From: Alentia gelatinosa
Lineage: Eukaryota; Annelida; Polychaeta; Phyllodocida; Polynoidae
Direction: 5' to 3'
NCBI GenBank assembly: GCA_950022655.1
Contig: OX465590.1
Coordinates: 38,391,218 to 38,455,217, forward strand
Length of the DNA: 64,000 nt
The first letter of the stretch is position 1. Each line of letters starts with the position of its first letter. The notes beneath the pieces were generated by a model. The model searched no databases. It worked only from the letters and a program-made list of their open reading frames with translations, and was not told where the DNA came from. The position numbers and the translations under genes were made by a program. Positions 28,773-41,086 of this stretch are shown here, one piece after another.

Positions 28773-29012
28773 CCCCTCCCACTCCACTCCCCTCGCCATG
28801 GTTGTGTAGCTATAGATATAGCAAAGTAAGTGGAACAACATCGTTTTCTCTGTAGGGTCCTTTTCTCTGACCACCCATGCATATTATGTTAATTAAGAAA
28901 TTGTACATACGTTGCTTCAAAATCATGCCAAATGAAAATGTAAATGACTACATACGAATGTAAACTGGACGGACATTGAAACCAGTCGTAAGACTGAGAC
29001 CGCCTCCAGTAT

Positions 29013-29452
29013 AAGGGGGTGCGTCCACCAACCACGACAGGGCTGCGACACGCGCCGACAAGAAAGTTCCAATCGCAGCCTTGTCGCAGCCTTGTCGTGA
29101 GAAGGGGGACTGTCGTGACCCCTTGTCGCAGCCTGTCGGGAAGTGCACGCTCCACCTAAATATTCTATCGTAGACCTCTGCGACAACCTCCCGACACGCC
29201 ACGACACGCCACGACACGGCTCCAAAATCGAACATGTTCGATTTTGTCGTAACCTTGTTGGGAGGCCCCCGACAGGCCCCCGACAAGCTTCATGTCGCAG
29301 CCTGTCGGGGCCTTGTCGTAGCCTCTTGTCGGGAACTGTGGTCCACCAACCACGACAAGGCTACGACAAGGCTTCCAATCGTAGAGCTGTCGTGGACCCT
29401 GTCAGAAAGCCGTTGTCGCAGCCTTATCGTGGTTGGTGGACGCACCCCCTTA
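29013..29452. repeat. GTCG-rich MITE, copy 3 (both ends)
   Basis: AAGGGGGTGCGTCCACCAAC and its complement at 29431-29450 are the terminal inverted repeats; subterminal CGACAAGGCTACGACA words are abundant. The same ATCGAACATGTTCGAT palindrome lies at 29227-29242. An internal TGGTCCACCAACCACGAC near 29339 looks like a second terminus, so this may be a nested or composite copy. Confidence 0.8.
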
Positions 29453-31006
29453 ATAAAAGTTTTTTTTTAAAAGGTTGATTCTTTAACCTTCTCGGGGAAG
29501 CTTACATATTCAATGAATGTTCATAATCAAAGACTTGAGCAAGTCCAGCAACAAGCCTATTTCTGCTGAATATTTTCATATGTCTGTAAAATACGTGGTC
29601 GTTCGCGAGCCTTGAATTACTCTAATTGAAACAGGAACCTTTGTAGAGTATGGTGAAGGCTGTTTTCGGATGGCTGTGTCGTTGAACCGCCCGCTGGCTT
29701 GCCACTCTCATACCATAAGTGTATAATGTACGCGTGGTGTGACTAACCTTGAGAGAAAGGGACTGGAAGGGTGCCATGAGGAAACATACTTACTGTGGGC
29801 GAATTGATGTCCGTCCGTGGTCTTTTTTCCCAGGAATACGTCCCGATACTGCAGGTAGAGGGACGTATTTTCGTGACGAGGTTCTCCTTGAATAGGCTAA
29901 GTATTTGTTACTAATTTTTATCTCACCCCTGGTATTTTTCCCCAAAACCCATGGCATATTGTCAGATCTCGATGCAGTTCCTTATTAGACTTTAATGATG
30001 TTTTTATTGCCCTTTTTACTGTTGTTAGTTGTTTAGATTTGGAGAGAAGACATACCGAGATAGAAGACTCTGCTGGAACACTGAGCAAAACCAACTACTA
30101 TGGAGGGGATCTTTGTAATAACACCAAACTAGTGTTCTCCAGCCTTTGAACTATAATATCAGCTTGATTTACACAAGAACTGTACTGGAAAATATAGTTT
30201 TCTTTCAAAACAATAACGGTGACCTATGAATTTTAAAACTTAAATGTGTAGTATTATATATTTACTATATTATGTGAAAGCTTGAGGAAAATGACATGGG
30301 TTTTACTAGTTGAAAATCAACTTTGGGGAATTTCTATATATTCTTTTATAAAATTATCCATATTTCAGAAAATTGGCAAGGGATTTAAATTCAAAGCAAA
30401 ATTGTCCGATATGCCTTTAAGCAAGAGAGTTGTGTGGCAAAGAATGGAAAAAACCGTCATGAGCTGCTCATTGGATTGGAACAGAAGCGTTACCTGAAGT
30501 CGGAGACACACCGAGCGAGAAAAGCAGCGATTTCCGGAATCGCCAACACAAAATGGCATGTATTTGAGCTATTATTTCATAGTCCACTTTATCATTGCTT
30601 CTAAAAGGCTAAATTATTGGTGGGAGATATTGTTCTGCCGATAGAAGTTTGTCCGATTATGTCAATTGTGTCTAAGCTTCCCCTACCTCCAAATTCATTA
30701 AGACATCTAGGAGAAGATTACAACAAGTATATATTGTATTTCGATGTACATACTGAGAAATTAATTAATGAGTGTTTTGTCTGTCTCCCTATTTTTCATC
30801 GAGTTTGGAGGGCGGAATAATATAAGCATGGTGGTGGTTGAGGTCATATTCCGAAGCGCTCCAAACAAAATGGTGAACAGGGAATCTGACCAAACACGAA
30901 TGTTCCTGACTTTATCTTAGTCTGGAAATATCTATCTGTTTATCGCACATTGAGTATGAGCTGCCGTACTCGCAGGCCCGTTTAGTTCGAGTTCATACCA
31001 GGTTAA
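29453..31006. other. stretch without a gene
   Basis: Contains a small hairpin GAATACGTCCC/GGGACGTATTT (about 29834-29876) and the module TTATCTCACCCCTGG near 29920. Frames at 30282-30820 have no recognisable domain. The block near 30870-30930 (TGGTGAACAGGGA) recurs at about 32592. Confidence 0.45.
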
Positions 31007-31172
31007 GGGAATAGAGGGAAACTATATTCCGGTGGGAATAAGTCAAAGTTACGAGGTAAGGCTTGAAAATATTACTTCCAAGGCGTAGCCGCGGGCAGTA
31101 ATTCTTCCAAGCCTTACCGAGTAACCTTGACTTATTTCCACTGGTACATGGTTTCCCTATTCCTATATACCT
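31007..31172. repeat. foldback MITE
   Basis: GGAATAGAGGGAAACTATAT pairs with the right end GGTTTCCCTATTCCTATATA; inner arms GGTAAGGCTTGA.../...CCAAGCCTTACC surround a GGCGTAGCCGCGGGC loop. Same family as 13886 and 33909. Confidence 0.75.
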
Positions 31173-31211
31173 TCAATTGTCGGCTAATATCTTTAAAAAC
31201 CGAATGTCTCT

Positions 31212-31287
31212 GAACGTCAACCTGGGCAGTGAACGTCAACCTGGGCAGTAAACGTTAACCTGGGCAGTAACTTCAACCTGGGCAGTA
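31212..31287 (+). repeat. 19 bp tandem repeat, four units
   Basis: AACGTCAACCTGGGCAGTG-type units, four in a row, inside the tail of a foldback element just before the CCCCCAGCAGCG module. Confidence 0.8.
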
Positions 31288-31849
31288 AACAAAAGTTATT
31301 CCACCCCCAGCAGCGTTAAGTAATCATAGGTTGTTCGCTTATAGGTATATAGGAATTACATATACTTGTTCCATGTAGTCATACTTGTTCCATGTAGTCA
31401 GGCTTGAGTCACGTATGCACTTGATCCCACCACTAATTGCCAATGCGGACGACAGGTGGCAGTGGTGTTCCCGGAACCCAAGTCATAAAAACGGTAATAT
31501 TCAGAACGAGTGAGAGTGTTTATTGTAGTGCCATCATCAATGTCTTAGAAACCTGACTCATAAAAAGTTTTGACATCCACCTGCAGGATAGGAGAGTCAA
31601 CATCATAAACAGAAAACTTTTGTTAATAAGAAGATGCACTACTTTGTTCTAGCGCTAAGAGGTGTCATAAACTTCTTCTCCCACGTCAGACAAATTACCG
31701 TCACGTGTAGGAGATTGTAAGTAAGAGCTGCCGACACCTGGACTGCCAATATCCGGGTATATATTGACATACAATACCTGACGTATATAACATATTAAGA
31801 AGGAAATTGATGAGAGTTTGGTCTGTGACCTCGTTCGCCATTGAGTTTG

Positions 31850-31975
31850 GAGTGCACAGTAATATAGAAAGACATGGTTAGTGTGGCCGAATGGAATCTG
31901 GAGAGATATTTCTGACCAAAATATTGAGGAAAAGATGGAATTCGGCCACACTCACTATGTTCTTTATCACTATAT
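31850..31975. repeat. foldback element, TGGCCGAATGGAATCT arms
   Basis: GTGTGGCCGAATGGAATCT pairs imperfectly with AGATGGAATTCGGCCACAC. Related elements at 35885-36055 and, more distantly, 32500-32580 and 36100-36215. Non-coding. Confidence 0.55.
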
Positions 31976-32662
31976 ACCGATGTTCTATTTAAATGCCATT
32001 TTTGTACTTAAATTATCAACCCATTTCAACCTCCGAAATAAGTAAGGCATCTATGAACCCCCAAACATTCACCTTGATAGATAGTTCACGGGTGCGATGA
32101 CGTCAGAACGTTGTTATGGAGAGTGATAGCGAGGGGTTGTAGCAGAGATTAAAGTAAGCATTAGCGCCACAAAAGGTTTGCTGGGAGAGTGAGCGGTAGT
32201 AATGACGTCATATAGTAACTTTTACTGCAAATTCAAGTGTACAGGCGGGGCGTTTTTTCATGTATTCCAAGGTGATAATGTCCTTATTCTGCATGAATTT
32301 ACCATGCTTATTATTTGTTTGTTTATTCTTAGTCGATTTCGCGTGTGTGTGTCGGGCTGGGCGATCTTACTTTGCTTATAATACGGACCGTTATCGATAC
32401 GAATCGAGGGGAACGGCCGCCATTTTGTTTGTTTATTTTTTGATCCGATAATGTCAGCAGATCACGTGGTACGGTGGGTAGTATTAATATTTTACGCCAT
32501 GGTGCGGCCGAACGGAATCTTTTCTCCTGGTGTGTAAAAGTAAGACATTCGTGCACCGGTATATAGTGATATGAACGAGGCTATAATGAGATGGTGAACA
32601 GGGACTCAGTCCAAGCACATATATGTTTCTGATTTTATCTTAGCCTGGATATATAAATAAAT

Positions 32663-32759
32663 AGAACTGCATCGAGAATCGTATAAATAGACAATACTCC
32701 ACGAGTTTGGCTGGGCCGCAATCGTCATCGAGGCTATTTATACGATTCGAGTGCGGTTC
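32663..32759. repeat. foldback element, GAATCGTATAAATAG arms
   Basis: GAACTGCATCGAGAATCG...AATAG pairs with CTATTTATACGATTCGAGTG. Followed by other foldback modules near 32870-32942. Confidence 0.6.
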
Positions 32760-33561
32760 TGGATTTATCTTACCCCTTTCTATCGTTTAAATAACATCAC
32801 AACTCCAGAATAATCGGAATATACTTAGCAAATCCACGGCCGTGGCGTAGTATTGTAACTTTACCAGGGTGATCGTTGAGTATATTTTTCTAATGTTATT
32901 CCTATGGCTAAACTTGTACGAGGGGTGAGATAAATATATTTATCTGTTTATCATCCGTTGAGTATGAGTTACCGTACTCGCAAGACCGTTGAGAACAAGT
33001 TCCTAATGTTAAGCCTTAGATAATATCACGGACTTGGTATTACTATATACCTGCTGTAGTAACTAACGTAAATACAACACGTTGCTATATATAGGTAACT
33101 ACGGTTTCCGCACTGCCGAGAAGTAATGCACGTTACGCCTAAGGTCTTAGCGGATGGATAATGGTGGACAGACTTGAGCAGCACCTCGACTCGACCGTTG
33201 ACAGCGTGATTTACAGCAAAATACAATAGATATACACACCTGACCACATACAATCCTACTAAAATAGGTAAATACATCGAGTAATCCAAGTAATAAAGAA
33301 ATAGGATGCCTGTGTATGTAAGTTGTATGTATGTCCTGCAAGTCGCAACATTGGCGAGTATGACGTCAGAAGCGTGACCCATTTAGGATTGCTTAGTAAC
33401 GTTCCAGGATACAAGCAGTGGCCGCTTGCCGCTGGAGATTTAAAGGTAGGGTAGAAACCTACATTATGCTGGGAGTGTTGTGTACCCAAATCGGATTACA
33501 AATGACTGCCATGGCTTAAATAGGATAAATATCTCACTCTTTTTTAGGCATATAGTAATAA

Positions 33562-33710
33562 AGAAACAGTATACCTGTGTCCGTAAGTTTCCGGATAACT
33601 CACTCGTTTCCCCGGAGGTTTGAACCTCTGGCGAAACGAGTTTGTTATCCGGAAACTTACTACACAGGAATCCTGTTTCTATATATTCCTATATACCCAT
33701 TTCTGAACAC
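33562..33710. repeat. foldback MITE, GTAAGTTTCCGGATAAC arms
   Basis: GAAACAGTATACCTGTGT and CGTAAGTTTCCGGATAAC pair with complements at 33647-33684; the loop is GAGGTTTGAACCTCTGG. Ends with the CCTATATACC tail common to the group. Confidence 0.75.
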
Positions 33711-33908
33711 TCTATAATTACACACCGCTGCTGGGGGTGCAGTAATTATAAGTTATGTTGTGAGGCTGATGTTTTTAGTCCCAGGCTGAACTCGTGATAT
33801 AAAGAGCACCGGGACGAAAACATAGCTGTTGCAGTTACTCGATAAGGGTGGCCATTTTTCTTGGGGCTATCATAGATAAAGAAATAACCATTTTCATCGA
33901 TATTTGAA

Positions 33909-34068
33909 GGTATATAGGCATAGGGAAACTAAGTACCGGTAAGCAAAAGTCAAAGATACTTGGTGAGGACCGGAAAAATGACTGCCCGTGGCTGATGCCT
34001 AGGGCAGTAATTTTTCCGGTCCTCACCGAGTAACTTTGAACTTTTGCTCACCGGAACATAGTTTCCGT
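33909..34068. repeat. foldback MITE
   Basis: GGGAAACTAAGTACCGGTAA pairs with CACCGGAACATAGTTTCC; inner arms GAGGACCGGAAAAATGACTG and CAGTAATTTTTCCGGTCCTC. Same plan as 31007-31172. Confidence 0.75.
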
Positions 34069-34924
34069 CTAGTCAAGTCTGTGTTATAATCAATGAATTG
34101 GTAATTAGAATGAAACTAATGAGATGTTAATCAATTGGTCTGTACTCCACCGAGTTGAATGATCAGGAACATTATCAATCAATGAAATACCTCACACAAT
34201 TACCAATTGAGTACTGGTGACACTACTTTCACGGCCATGGAAAATGATGAGTGTCGCTAGAACTATTCTCATATTTCACTCTTGTATTCATTTGGTTACT
34301 GAATGTTATTTCACATATACTGTTCAGAATTGTTTGTTTCTTTTTACCATAAGTTCAGCATATCATGCATAATACCATCAAAATGCTCGAGGACTATTCC
34401 CTCGCATATTGACTTGAAATGTAGGAGGGATATTTTGATACGGAAACTTAATATATGATTTTGTTGAAAGAAATTGCAAATTTCATATCTACTGAGGTTT
34501 AAGACCAGATAATTTGCTACTTTTTGTCGAAAAGAAATTTGATAAGCAAAAGAGTTTGTGATACAAGGCAATTATCATGAAGCTTGGGGTCATCCATAAA
34601 GTACGTATTCACTGAGAGGGAGTGGGTAGGGGTATCAAACATTTTGAAAATTCTGTGTACGTACTTGGCTCATTGGTAGTATTAAGATTACGTTCAACAG
34701 TAGTTAGATTACAAACCTGCTAATCATGCAATCCCGATGTGGCACCTGTTATTCTGCCTGATGTCATTGGGGCACTTGATATTTGCTGGCATAGGAGTGG
34801 GTGATAATAAGGGTCAGCAAAGTGCATCCTGTCTCATAGGTTGGGCATCGCCTTAGCACGCCATGTTAGAGACAGGGTTAATTCAGTGAAAAGAAGGAGG
34901 CACACACTCTCCTAGCAGAGATTC
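34069..34924. other. stretch without a gene
   Basis: No recognisable gene or repeat; AT-rich. Confidence 0.4.
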
Positions 34925-34925
34925 A

Positions 34926-35176
34926 GGGACCTGTTTCATTAGTTTCGTGACATGTCTAGATGGTGTCTGTGACACCATACGGACAGATCACAAGACTGCA
35001 ATCGATGACACGCGGAATTTCACACGAGTAGGGGATACAAATAACCTATAATCGTCCAAAATATGAAGAAGATTGGCGCCTCCGAACCTCTGATATTTGC
35101 TAGACGTTTTCCGCTGTTGCTTGCACTGTTGATGTGTGTCTAGGCTTAATGTCACAGAACTAGTGAAACAGGTCCC
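34926..35176. repeat. TIR element J, copy 1
   Basis: GGGACCTGTTTCATTAGTTT and TAGTGAAACAGGTCCC are inverted ends. The left 60 bp reappears, reversed, as the right part of copy 2 at 39665-39914. Non-coding. Confidence 0.75.
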
Positions 35177-35177
35177 T

Positions 35178-35884
35178 GCTCTACTACCTGTGGCCGCTTA
35201 TATCTCTGCCCCATCCTGCCTTTTTGGGCCCAAATCGTGCAGTTTTTAAAATATCCTAAATTCTTAGCGCTTTGGGGATTATGTTGTGGTTTACTTGTAA
35301 ATAGGGATGCACATTTATATAGTAAATAATATACACTCATTTCTGTTATTTGATATGTCAAATCAGACATAGTCATGGGGATTAGTTTCTTCAGTGGAAA
35401 GCACCTCATGTGTTGCAAGGTTTTGTTTGTCAAAATAACACGAGCTCACTTGAAGGGGCAGTCTGATCAAATGTGGATTCACATTATAATGTCGTTTAAT
35501 GCTGAAAATGAAAGAGCTGGATTGTCTATGTAGCTCATTTAACAGTTCCTATATTTCCCAACTCATACTGCATGAGTTGTTTGGTTTTCATAACTTTTTG
35601 ACAGATGCCTTGTTTTGAATCTGAAATGTTGGCTGGTTCCCCCTGTCATTAGCAGGTACCCAGGGAACTAGCGTATGATGTCATTGGGTTGAGGCAGAGA
35701 TTAGCGCTAGCGCCATGAAGGATCTGCTGGGAGAGTGTGACACATACGGAGAACAAGCTCCGTTTGTCTGCGGAAGGTCATATTCATGGATATCTTGATT
35801 TGAATGTCACTGCAGCAGATGTGCTTCGCGGCAACAGCATTTCAAACAAGAGCAGACTATAATCAAGGACCTTATCAGGAATTG
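35178..35884. other. stretch without a gene
   Basis: No supported gene. The words CTGCTGGGAGAGTG near 35725 also occur near 23818 and 32178, so part is dispersed repeat. Confidence 0.4.
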
Positions 35885-36055
35885 TACGGAGACATGGTTA
35901 TTGTGCTTGAATGGAATATGTTCCGAGATGCGTTGGGGGGAATATTCATCGAGTTCGAAGAACGAGGTGAATATATATCCAGCCAAAACATCGAGCAATA
36001 GATGGAATTCAGGCACACTCGCTACACCTCCCTATCATGATACATATATACCTAT
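35885..36055. repeat. foldback element related to 31850-31975
   Basis: GACATGGTTATTGTGCTTGA and TGGAATTCAGGCACACTCGC act as imperfect arms; it ends near TATATACCTAT. The frame at 35804-36001 lies within it. Confidence 0.5.
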
Positions 36056-36617
36056 AATTGATTAAAAGGCTTAAGTTTATTTTCTCAGGCGAGAATGACA
36101 GTGGCCACATGGTACGGAGGGATGTATGAATTTTTTCGTTGCTCCGTGACAAAAGGAATCTGTACTATCGGTCAGTAAAAGTGAGACATTTGCAAAGGTA
36201 TATGATAATAATGAAAGCACAAAGATTCTGTTAGTTTCATGTGAAAGGGAGTATTGCATTTATGTTGAAATCAATTTAAATCAAATAACATTGATGTAGT
36301 AAAATCACAAATGATGTGTAGTTTGTAAATCAAAGGATTGATGGGATTCTCCCCAATTAAACAAGAAAGAGTCTTTTTGCTTCTTACAAAGTTGACGCCA
36401 TTGGCATGGTGGTTCTGACCAACAGGATATTTTTTTTCCTCTATAGAATAATAATGTAGTGGCTGGGTGTTTTGTACAGCCAAAGCTCCTCCCGAGCACC
36501 ACCACAGTTTTGGTCCAGAATGCCATCCCGGTGCTGGTCCCACCCACACACCTCCAGTCATGTTTTACCACAGCCACCCAGCCCCATGGCGCTGCCTGAG
36601 AGGATCACAGGGAAAGC

Positions 36618-37120
36618 TAGCCTGGAAGCCTGGCCTAGTTAGACTATAGGCCAGGTAACGGGTTCCAGTTTCATGGTGCATTATTGGTAACGCCTCCATT
36701 TTCCTGTTGCATTGTTGGATTGAGCAACCTTGGTAGACCACCAGACACGCTGGTTCCCGGGGTATCCACTAGGGCCTCGGCGGAGATATACATGCGGAAC
36801 CCAGCCAAACCACTATTCCACTGCTTTGAGAGTGCCCTGGCTCTAGGAGGGTGGTTGTGGCCCCTAAGATTTGAGGTCAACTCTCGACCGTATAGCCGTC
36901 CCAAGGCATGAGAAAATATTATGTAAGGAGGTCAGGGTGAAGGTTGGGGTTTGCTGCGAATGCAGTCATTGGCTACTCGGTCTACTGTATTCCTTATATG
37001 GAATTAAGGTAATGGGACAACTCCATGGTGCTAGCGACAACGGGACGTACTACAGTCAAGTTGAAGGGCGTAGAAACCCGTTACCTGTCCCTTATTTGAT
37101 TAGGGCAGGGAACCAGTCTA
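36618..37120 (+). repeat. Mutator-like MITE B with extra interior, perfect 9 bp TSD
   Basis: Ends TAGCCTGGAAGCC and GGGAACCAGTCTA; flanked by AGGGAAAGC on both sides (36609-36617 and 37121-37129). About 200 bp of extra interior relative to copy 1. The CTCF-like core is damaged here (CCACTAGGGCCTCGG, 36766-36780). Confidence 0.9.
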
Positions 37121-37129
37121 AGGGAAAGC

Positions 37130-37790
37130 CCGATGGCCTCACATCCTGCCTTCATCCCGGGATCCTGGACTCCATCCAGAAAGGAGAACTGATGGTCAAC
37201 CCTCTCCTTCCAGAGAACCGGGACTCTCTGACCCCGCCACAAGGGGACCCGAAGGTCATGCTACCCTTGGCGGAGAACAGAGACAGAGTACTGTAGAGGG
37301 CCGCTCCTACACACAGGGCGGAAGAATAGACGACCTCAGGTCCCTTACGATAGTATAAGATCCCACCAGTCGCAGCACATTGTTTTGTAATCATTTGGTA
37401 AACTGTTGAGCATATTGATATATTCAAACTTCTTTTCTAATATGCTAACTCTTCTCATAGATCTTTGCCTCTATCATGAATCTCCCTCTTATCTTACCCC
37501 TGGAATTTTTCCCTATAGACTTAACATTGGGAACTCGTACTTCATGCCCATGGAGCATTGTAAAAAAAGAACTCAACGACGATGACGTTGCCATTGAAAA
37601 TACGCCATTTGCGTTGATTTGCTAGATAGTTTCACTCTTTAGGGTCTTCTCCCGTGAATCTTCTCTTAGAGGTCAATCAAGTGACAATCGTGCCGAGATA
37701 TTCATGCAGATTGGAATACTGTCTGCGTTGGTCGGAAAAGAAAGTAACCTGTATCCCTCTCACTGTCAGCTCTCTCTCTCCCTCTCTCTC
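37130..37790. other. stretch without a gene
   Basis: Contains the foldback module TTATCTTACCCCTGG (37488 on) with ACTCAACGACGATGACG. The open frame to 37296 has no recognisable domain. Confidence 0.4.
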
Positions 37791-37800
37791 TAAATTTAAT

Positions 37801-37870
<70 letters not shown>

Positions 37871-37986
37871 TATATATATACATGTGTATATATATATATA
37901 TATCTATATATATATATATATATACATTTATGTGTACACACACATTCACACACACACATACACAGAGAGAGAGACACACACACACA
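37791..37986. repeat. compound (CT)n-(TA)n-(CA)n microsatellite
   Basis: CT units, then TA units with small interruptions, then CA/GA units ending at 37986, directly next to a pogo-like CTAACAAACACCCCGC fragment. Frames are artefacts. Confidence 0.95.
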
Positions 37987-38390
37987 GTTAACCCCGCCTA
38001 ACAAACACCCCGCGTAAGGGAACACCCCACTTTTAAGGACACTCTTGGGGTAATGCTGTACGTAGAATTTTATGAATTAACGTTAAATATAGAGGATAAG
38101 AAGCAACAGATAGGTTCCCAAGTCATCTGCCAGAGGTCAGTTCCAATTGGACAGTGGTGACACAGTGGATGCTGTGTAGGACTCGTCTTGGGCGGAGGGA
38201 ACAATTATTCATTGAGCTAAAACCCAAACTGAACTGTTCAACAAAAATGTTTAGCATATTCGTTTCATTGTTGCTGCATTGTGCTTCACAACAGAAGAAA
38301 TATACATAAAAGAAATATAATGTTCCTCATGTTGTCGAGAGTGTAATTGGAAGGTCCCACAGGGATGGCTGTTCCTTTTGCAGGATATTT

Positions 38391-38690
38391 GTTTGTTTGT
38401 TGGTTTGATTTTACGTCCAGTCAACCATTATAGGTCCTTTCTAGACTTTCTCAAGGTTATTTTACACCACGAGGGTGGTGATCGAATCTCTGTGGTGAAT
38501 TTAGGTAGAAATCCCACCTCTACACATTTACCGAGGTGAGAGTTCTTTTACTTCCCACACCATATAGACATGGTATGAGAAGGATGGCCTTTGATATAGT
38601 AGTAAATCTACCACTGCTGGGGGTGGGACTCGAACCCACAAAATCGAGGAGGAGGAGGAGATGCTCAAGAGGAAAAATTTTAAAAAATGG
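38391..38690 (-). repeat. tRNA-derived SINE (candidate)
   Basis: On the minus strand, GGTTCGAGTCC (complement of 38626-38636) is a perfect RNA polymerase III B box within TGTGGGTTCGAGTCCCAC. Toward 38391 follows a ~200 bp body and a tail GGTTGACTGGACGTAAAATC then AAACCAACAAACAAAC, like the 3' ends of SINEs I associate with molluscs. The A box is not clear. No TSD identified. Confidence 0.6.
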
Positions 38691-38982
38691 CGGTGAGAAT
38701 GCACCAGTGGAAGGTGTTGCACCAAGCTGGTACACTTCCATATGCCAGGATAATGAGGATATGCGTAGACAAATGAGTGAACTGCGAAACAAGGTTGTCA
38801 TTGGTCACAATGGTATGATGTTGATAAATCTGCATACTATAGAGATAAGGGCGACGGCTGGGGACGGGATGAGGCAAAATGACCAAATTGGTCAGTAGTT
38901 AGCCGGAAAAGTTCAAGAAATGGAAGACCATCCTCTTACATATCCAGGTTGATCGGGCCGTTTGATTTACTCGCTAGAGGAT

Positions 38983-39023
38983 GGGGGGGGGGGCGGGGGG
39001 GGGGGTCCTCAGGGGGGGGGGGG
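38983..39023. repeat. poly-G tract
   Basis: Three G runs of 9-13 bases separated by C or TCCTCA. G-quadruplex potential on the plus strand. Confidence 0.9.
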
Positions 39024-39569
39024 AGTGAGGATTGTCTGAGAAGTGGGGGTATCAATGAAAAGTCCAGAATTAATTATTAAATCTTGTTGTCCAACTCCTG
39101 GTACGGAACTATATTTGTTGTTCCTTTTTCCTCGGGCTAGAACCCTTTTTTATTTTTATTTTCTGTCCTCTATGTCATGTCTTTTCATGTTCATGTCCAG
39201 TATAACCATGTATCTCCCGAAAGGGGAGGGGAAAAAGAGCACCCTCTTTTTATTGTTCTTGGAAGAATGTACATTGTTGTAAAATGCATCTAACGTTTCA
39301 ATTAGTATGAAAAAGGATAAGAAATTAGTATAAGGAGCTGCAAACTAAAAAAGGAAAGCAACAAGTTTGGGTCAAAGTCGTTGAGTTTGATGCGGTGTGA
39401 TATGAACAAGGTAATACCCGAGTAAATATCACATAGCATTCAAACGAGTTGGAGAACAATGACTTTGACCAGAACGAGTTGCTTTCTGTAATTATCTCAC
39501 CCCTGTACACAAAAAAAGATGATATGGCTGTTGCACAAGATATAGACCATGGATAATGGACTGCAATAT
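39024..39569. other. stretch without a gene
   Basis: No supported gene; a foldback terminal module begins at about 39570. Confidence 0.4.
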
Positions 39570-39664
39570 TCATAGGGGCATGGAGAACGAGCTTCCAATG
39601 TTAAGCCTATGAGCCAAAAATACAAGGGGTGAGAAGAATGCAGAGCACACCCCAAACATCACCA

Positions 39665-39914
39665 GGGACCTGTTTCCCTAGTTTCGTGACAAAAGTATTA
39701 GACAGGCATGAAAAGCGGCAAAAACAGTGCAAGCAAGAACAGACAAAACGAAATCTGATGTCTAATTCTTATGAAACCAGACACACCGTGTTTGGGGTCT
39801 GCCTTGTCCAAAGTGCCGCTACTTTTGTTGTCACGGAACTAGTGAAAACCGATCTGTCCGTATGGTGTCACAGACGCCATCTAGACATGTCACAAAACTA
39901 GTGAAACAGGTCCC
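39665..39914. repeat. TIR element J, copy 2
   Basis: GGGACCTGTTTCCCTAGTTT and TAGTGAAACAGGTCCC ends. The right part is the reverse complement of the left part of 34926-35176. Interior otherwise different. Confidence 0.75.
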
Positions 39915-40801
39915 AGATCATTCGAGGGAACCACCGAGGGATCGCTTTGGACTGGCATATCCACCTACACACACTTCATATGTCTGTCAACGACTCAAGG
40001 GCCTGTAGACGATCACCTGGCCATTCAGGGCTGCCATGAGCACCATCATTGTCTGGCAAAAAGCAAACATAAGTCGAAGTTTCATTCTCCGCTTTATGCT
40101 TAGTGCAAGTATGGTGTTTTTTTAGTCAGATTATTTATTCTGGACAGTGATAAGGCAAGATATGCCTGTTTTCAATCAGAGCCAGCAACATGTTATTTCA
40201 TGATACATCTAAGTATTTGGGCTGTAACACCATGCATTGTAATGCTAACATACACTTATATAGATAAATATACACACAACAATTTCTCTCTCCTGCAGAC
40301 ACACAGTTCTATCCTTCATTACTCATCAATGCTGTACTTACTAGTATGTGATCTGTAGCATAAGATTGCAACATAGTGCGTTTACATACAGTCCCCAAAT
40401 GAAAGATAGTTTGTGAGTCATAGTCATTGAAAACTTGTTGACAGCAGGCAATGAATAAGCTGATAGAGATTTTACATGTATTACAAGCATAACATGTGAT
40501 GGGCTTTATATGGGTTCCAAATAGAATTTAATTTCTCAGTAAATCAATTTGTATAGTTGAGTGGGCTATTTAATGATATTTGTTTTTCTTTGTTCTTAAA
40601 CTGGGAATACGATGGTAAGAGTCTGTAATCAGTGGGAGGGCAGTTCCAATATTGTGGGCACTTGTGAAGCATGCTTCGTTTGAATAAATTTAGTTTAACG
40701 GGGTAGGTCACCAGGACCGGGGCTTGGTGTAATCTGTTGATGAGAAGCACCATGGTGTCGGGAGTAAATGTAACAGGATACTCAGACCATAATTCCTACT
40801 A
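39915..40801. other. stretch without a gene
   Basis: No recognisable gene or repeat. Confidence 0.4.
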
Positions 40802-41086
40802 AGGCCCGGCGTCCACCTACTACGACATGGCTCTGATATGGTCTACGATGCACCTCCCGATAAAAAAATCAAAATCGCATCGGAAGGTTACCTAATATCG
40901 GGGCAGTTGACCACGTTTCTGCGATTAGACACCGATAAAACCCCCATACAATGCATGGTGGATTGGCATGTCTAGACATATGTCTACGATTTTGCATCTT
41001 CCCGATATGGCACCGATTTTGACATTTTGTATCGGTGCTATAGCGGGAGGTCTACGATTCTATCGTAGTAGGTCGACGCTGGGCCT
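40802..41086 (+). repeat. TA-flanked MITE, copy 4 of 6
   Basis: AGGCCCGGCGTCCACCTACT to GGTCGACGCTGGGCCT, flanked by TA on both sides. Same interior as copy 1. Confidence 0.9.
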
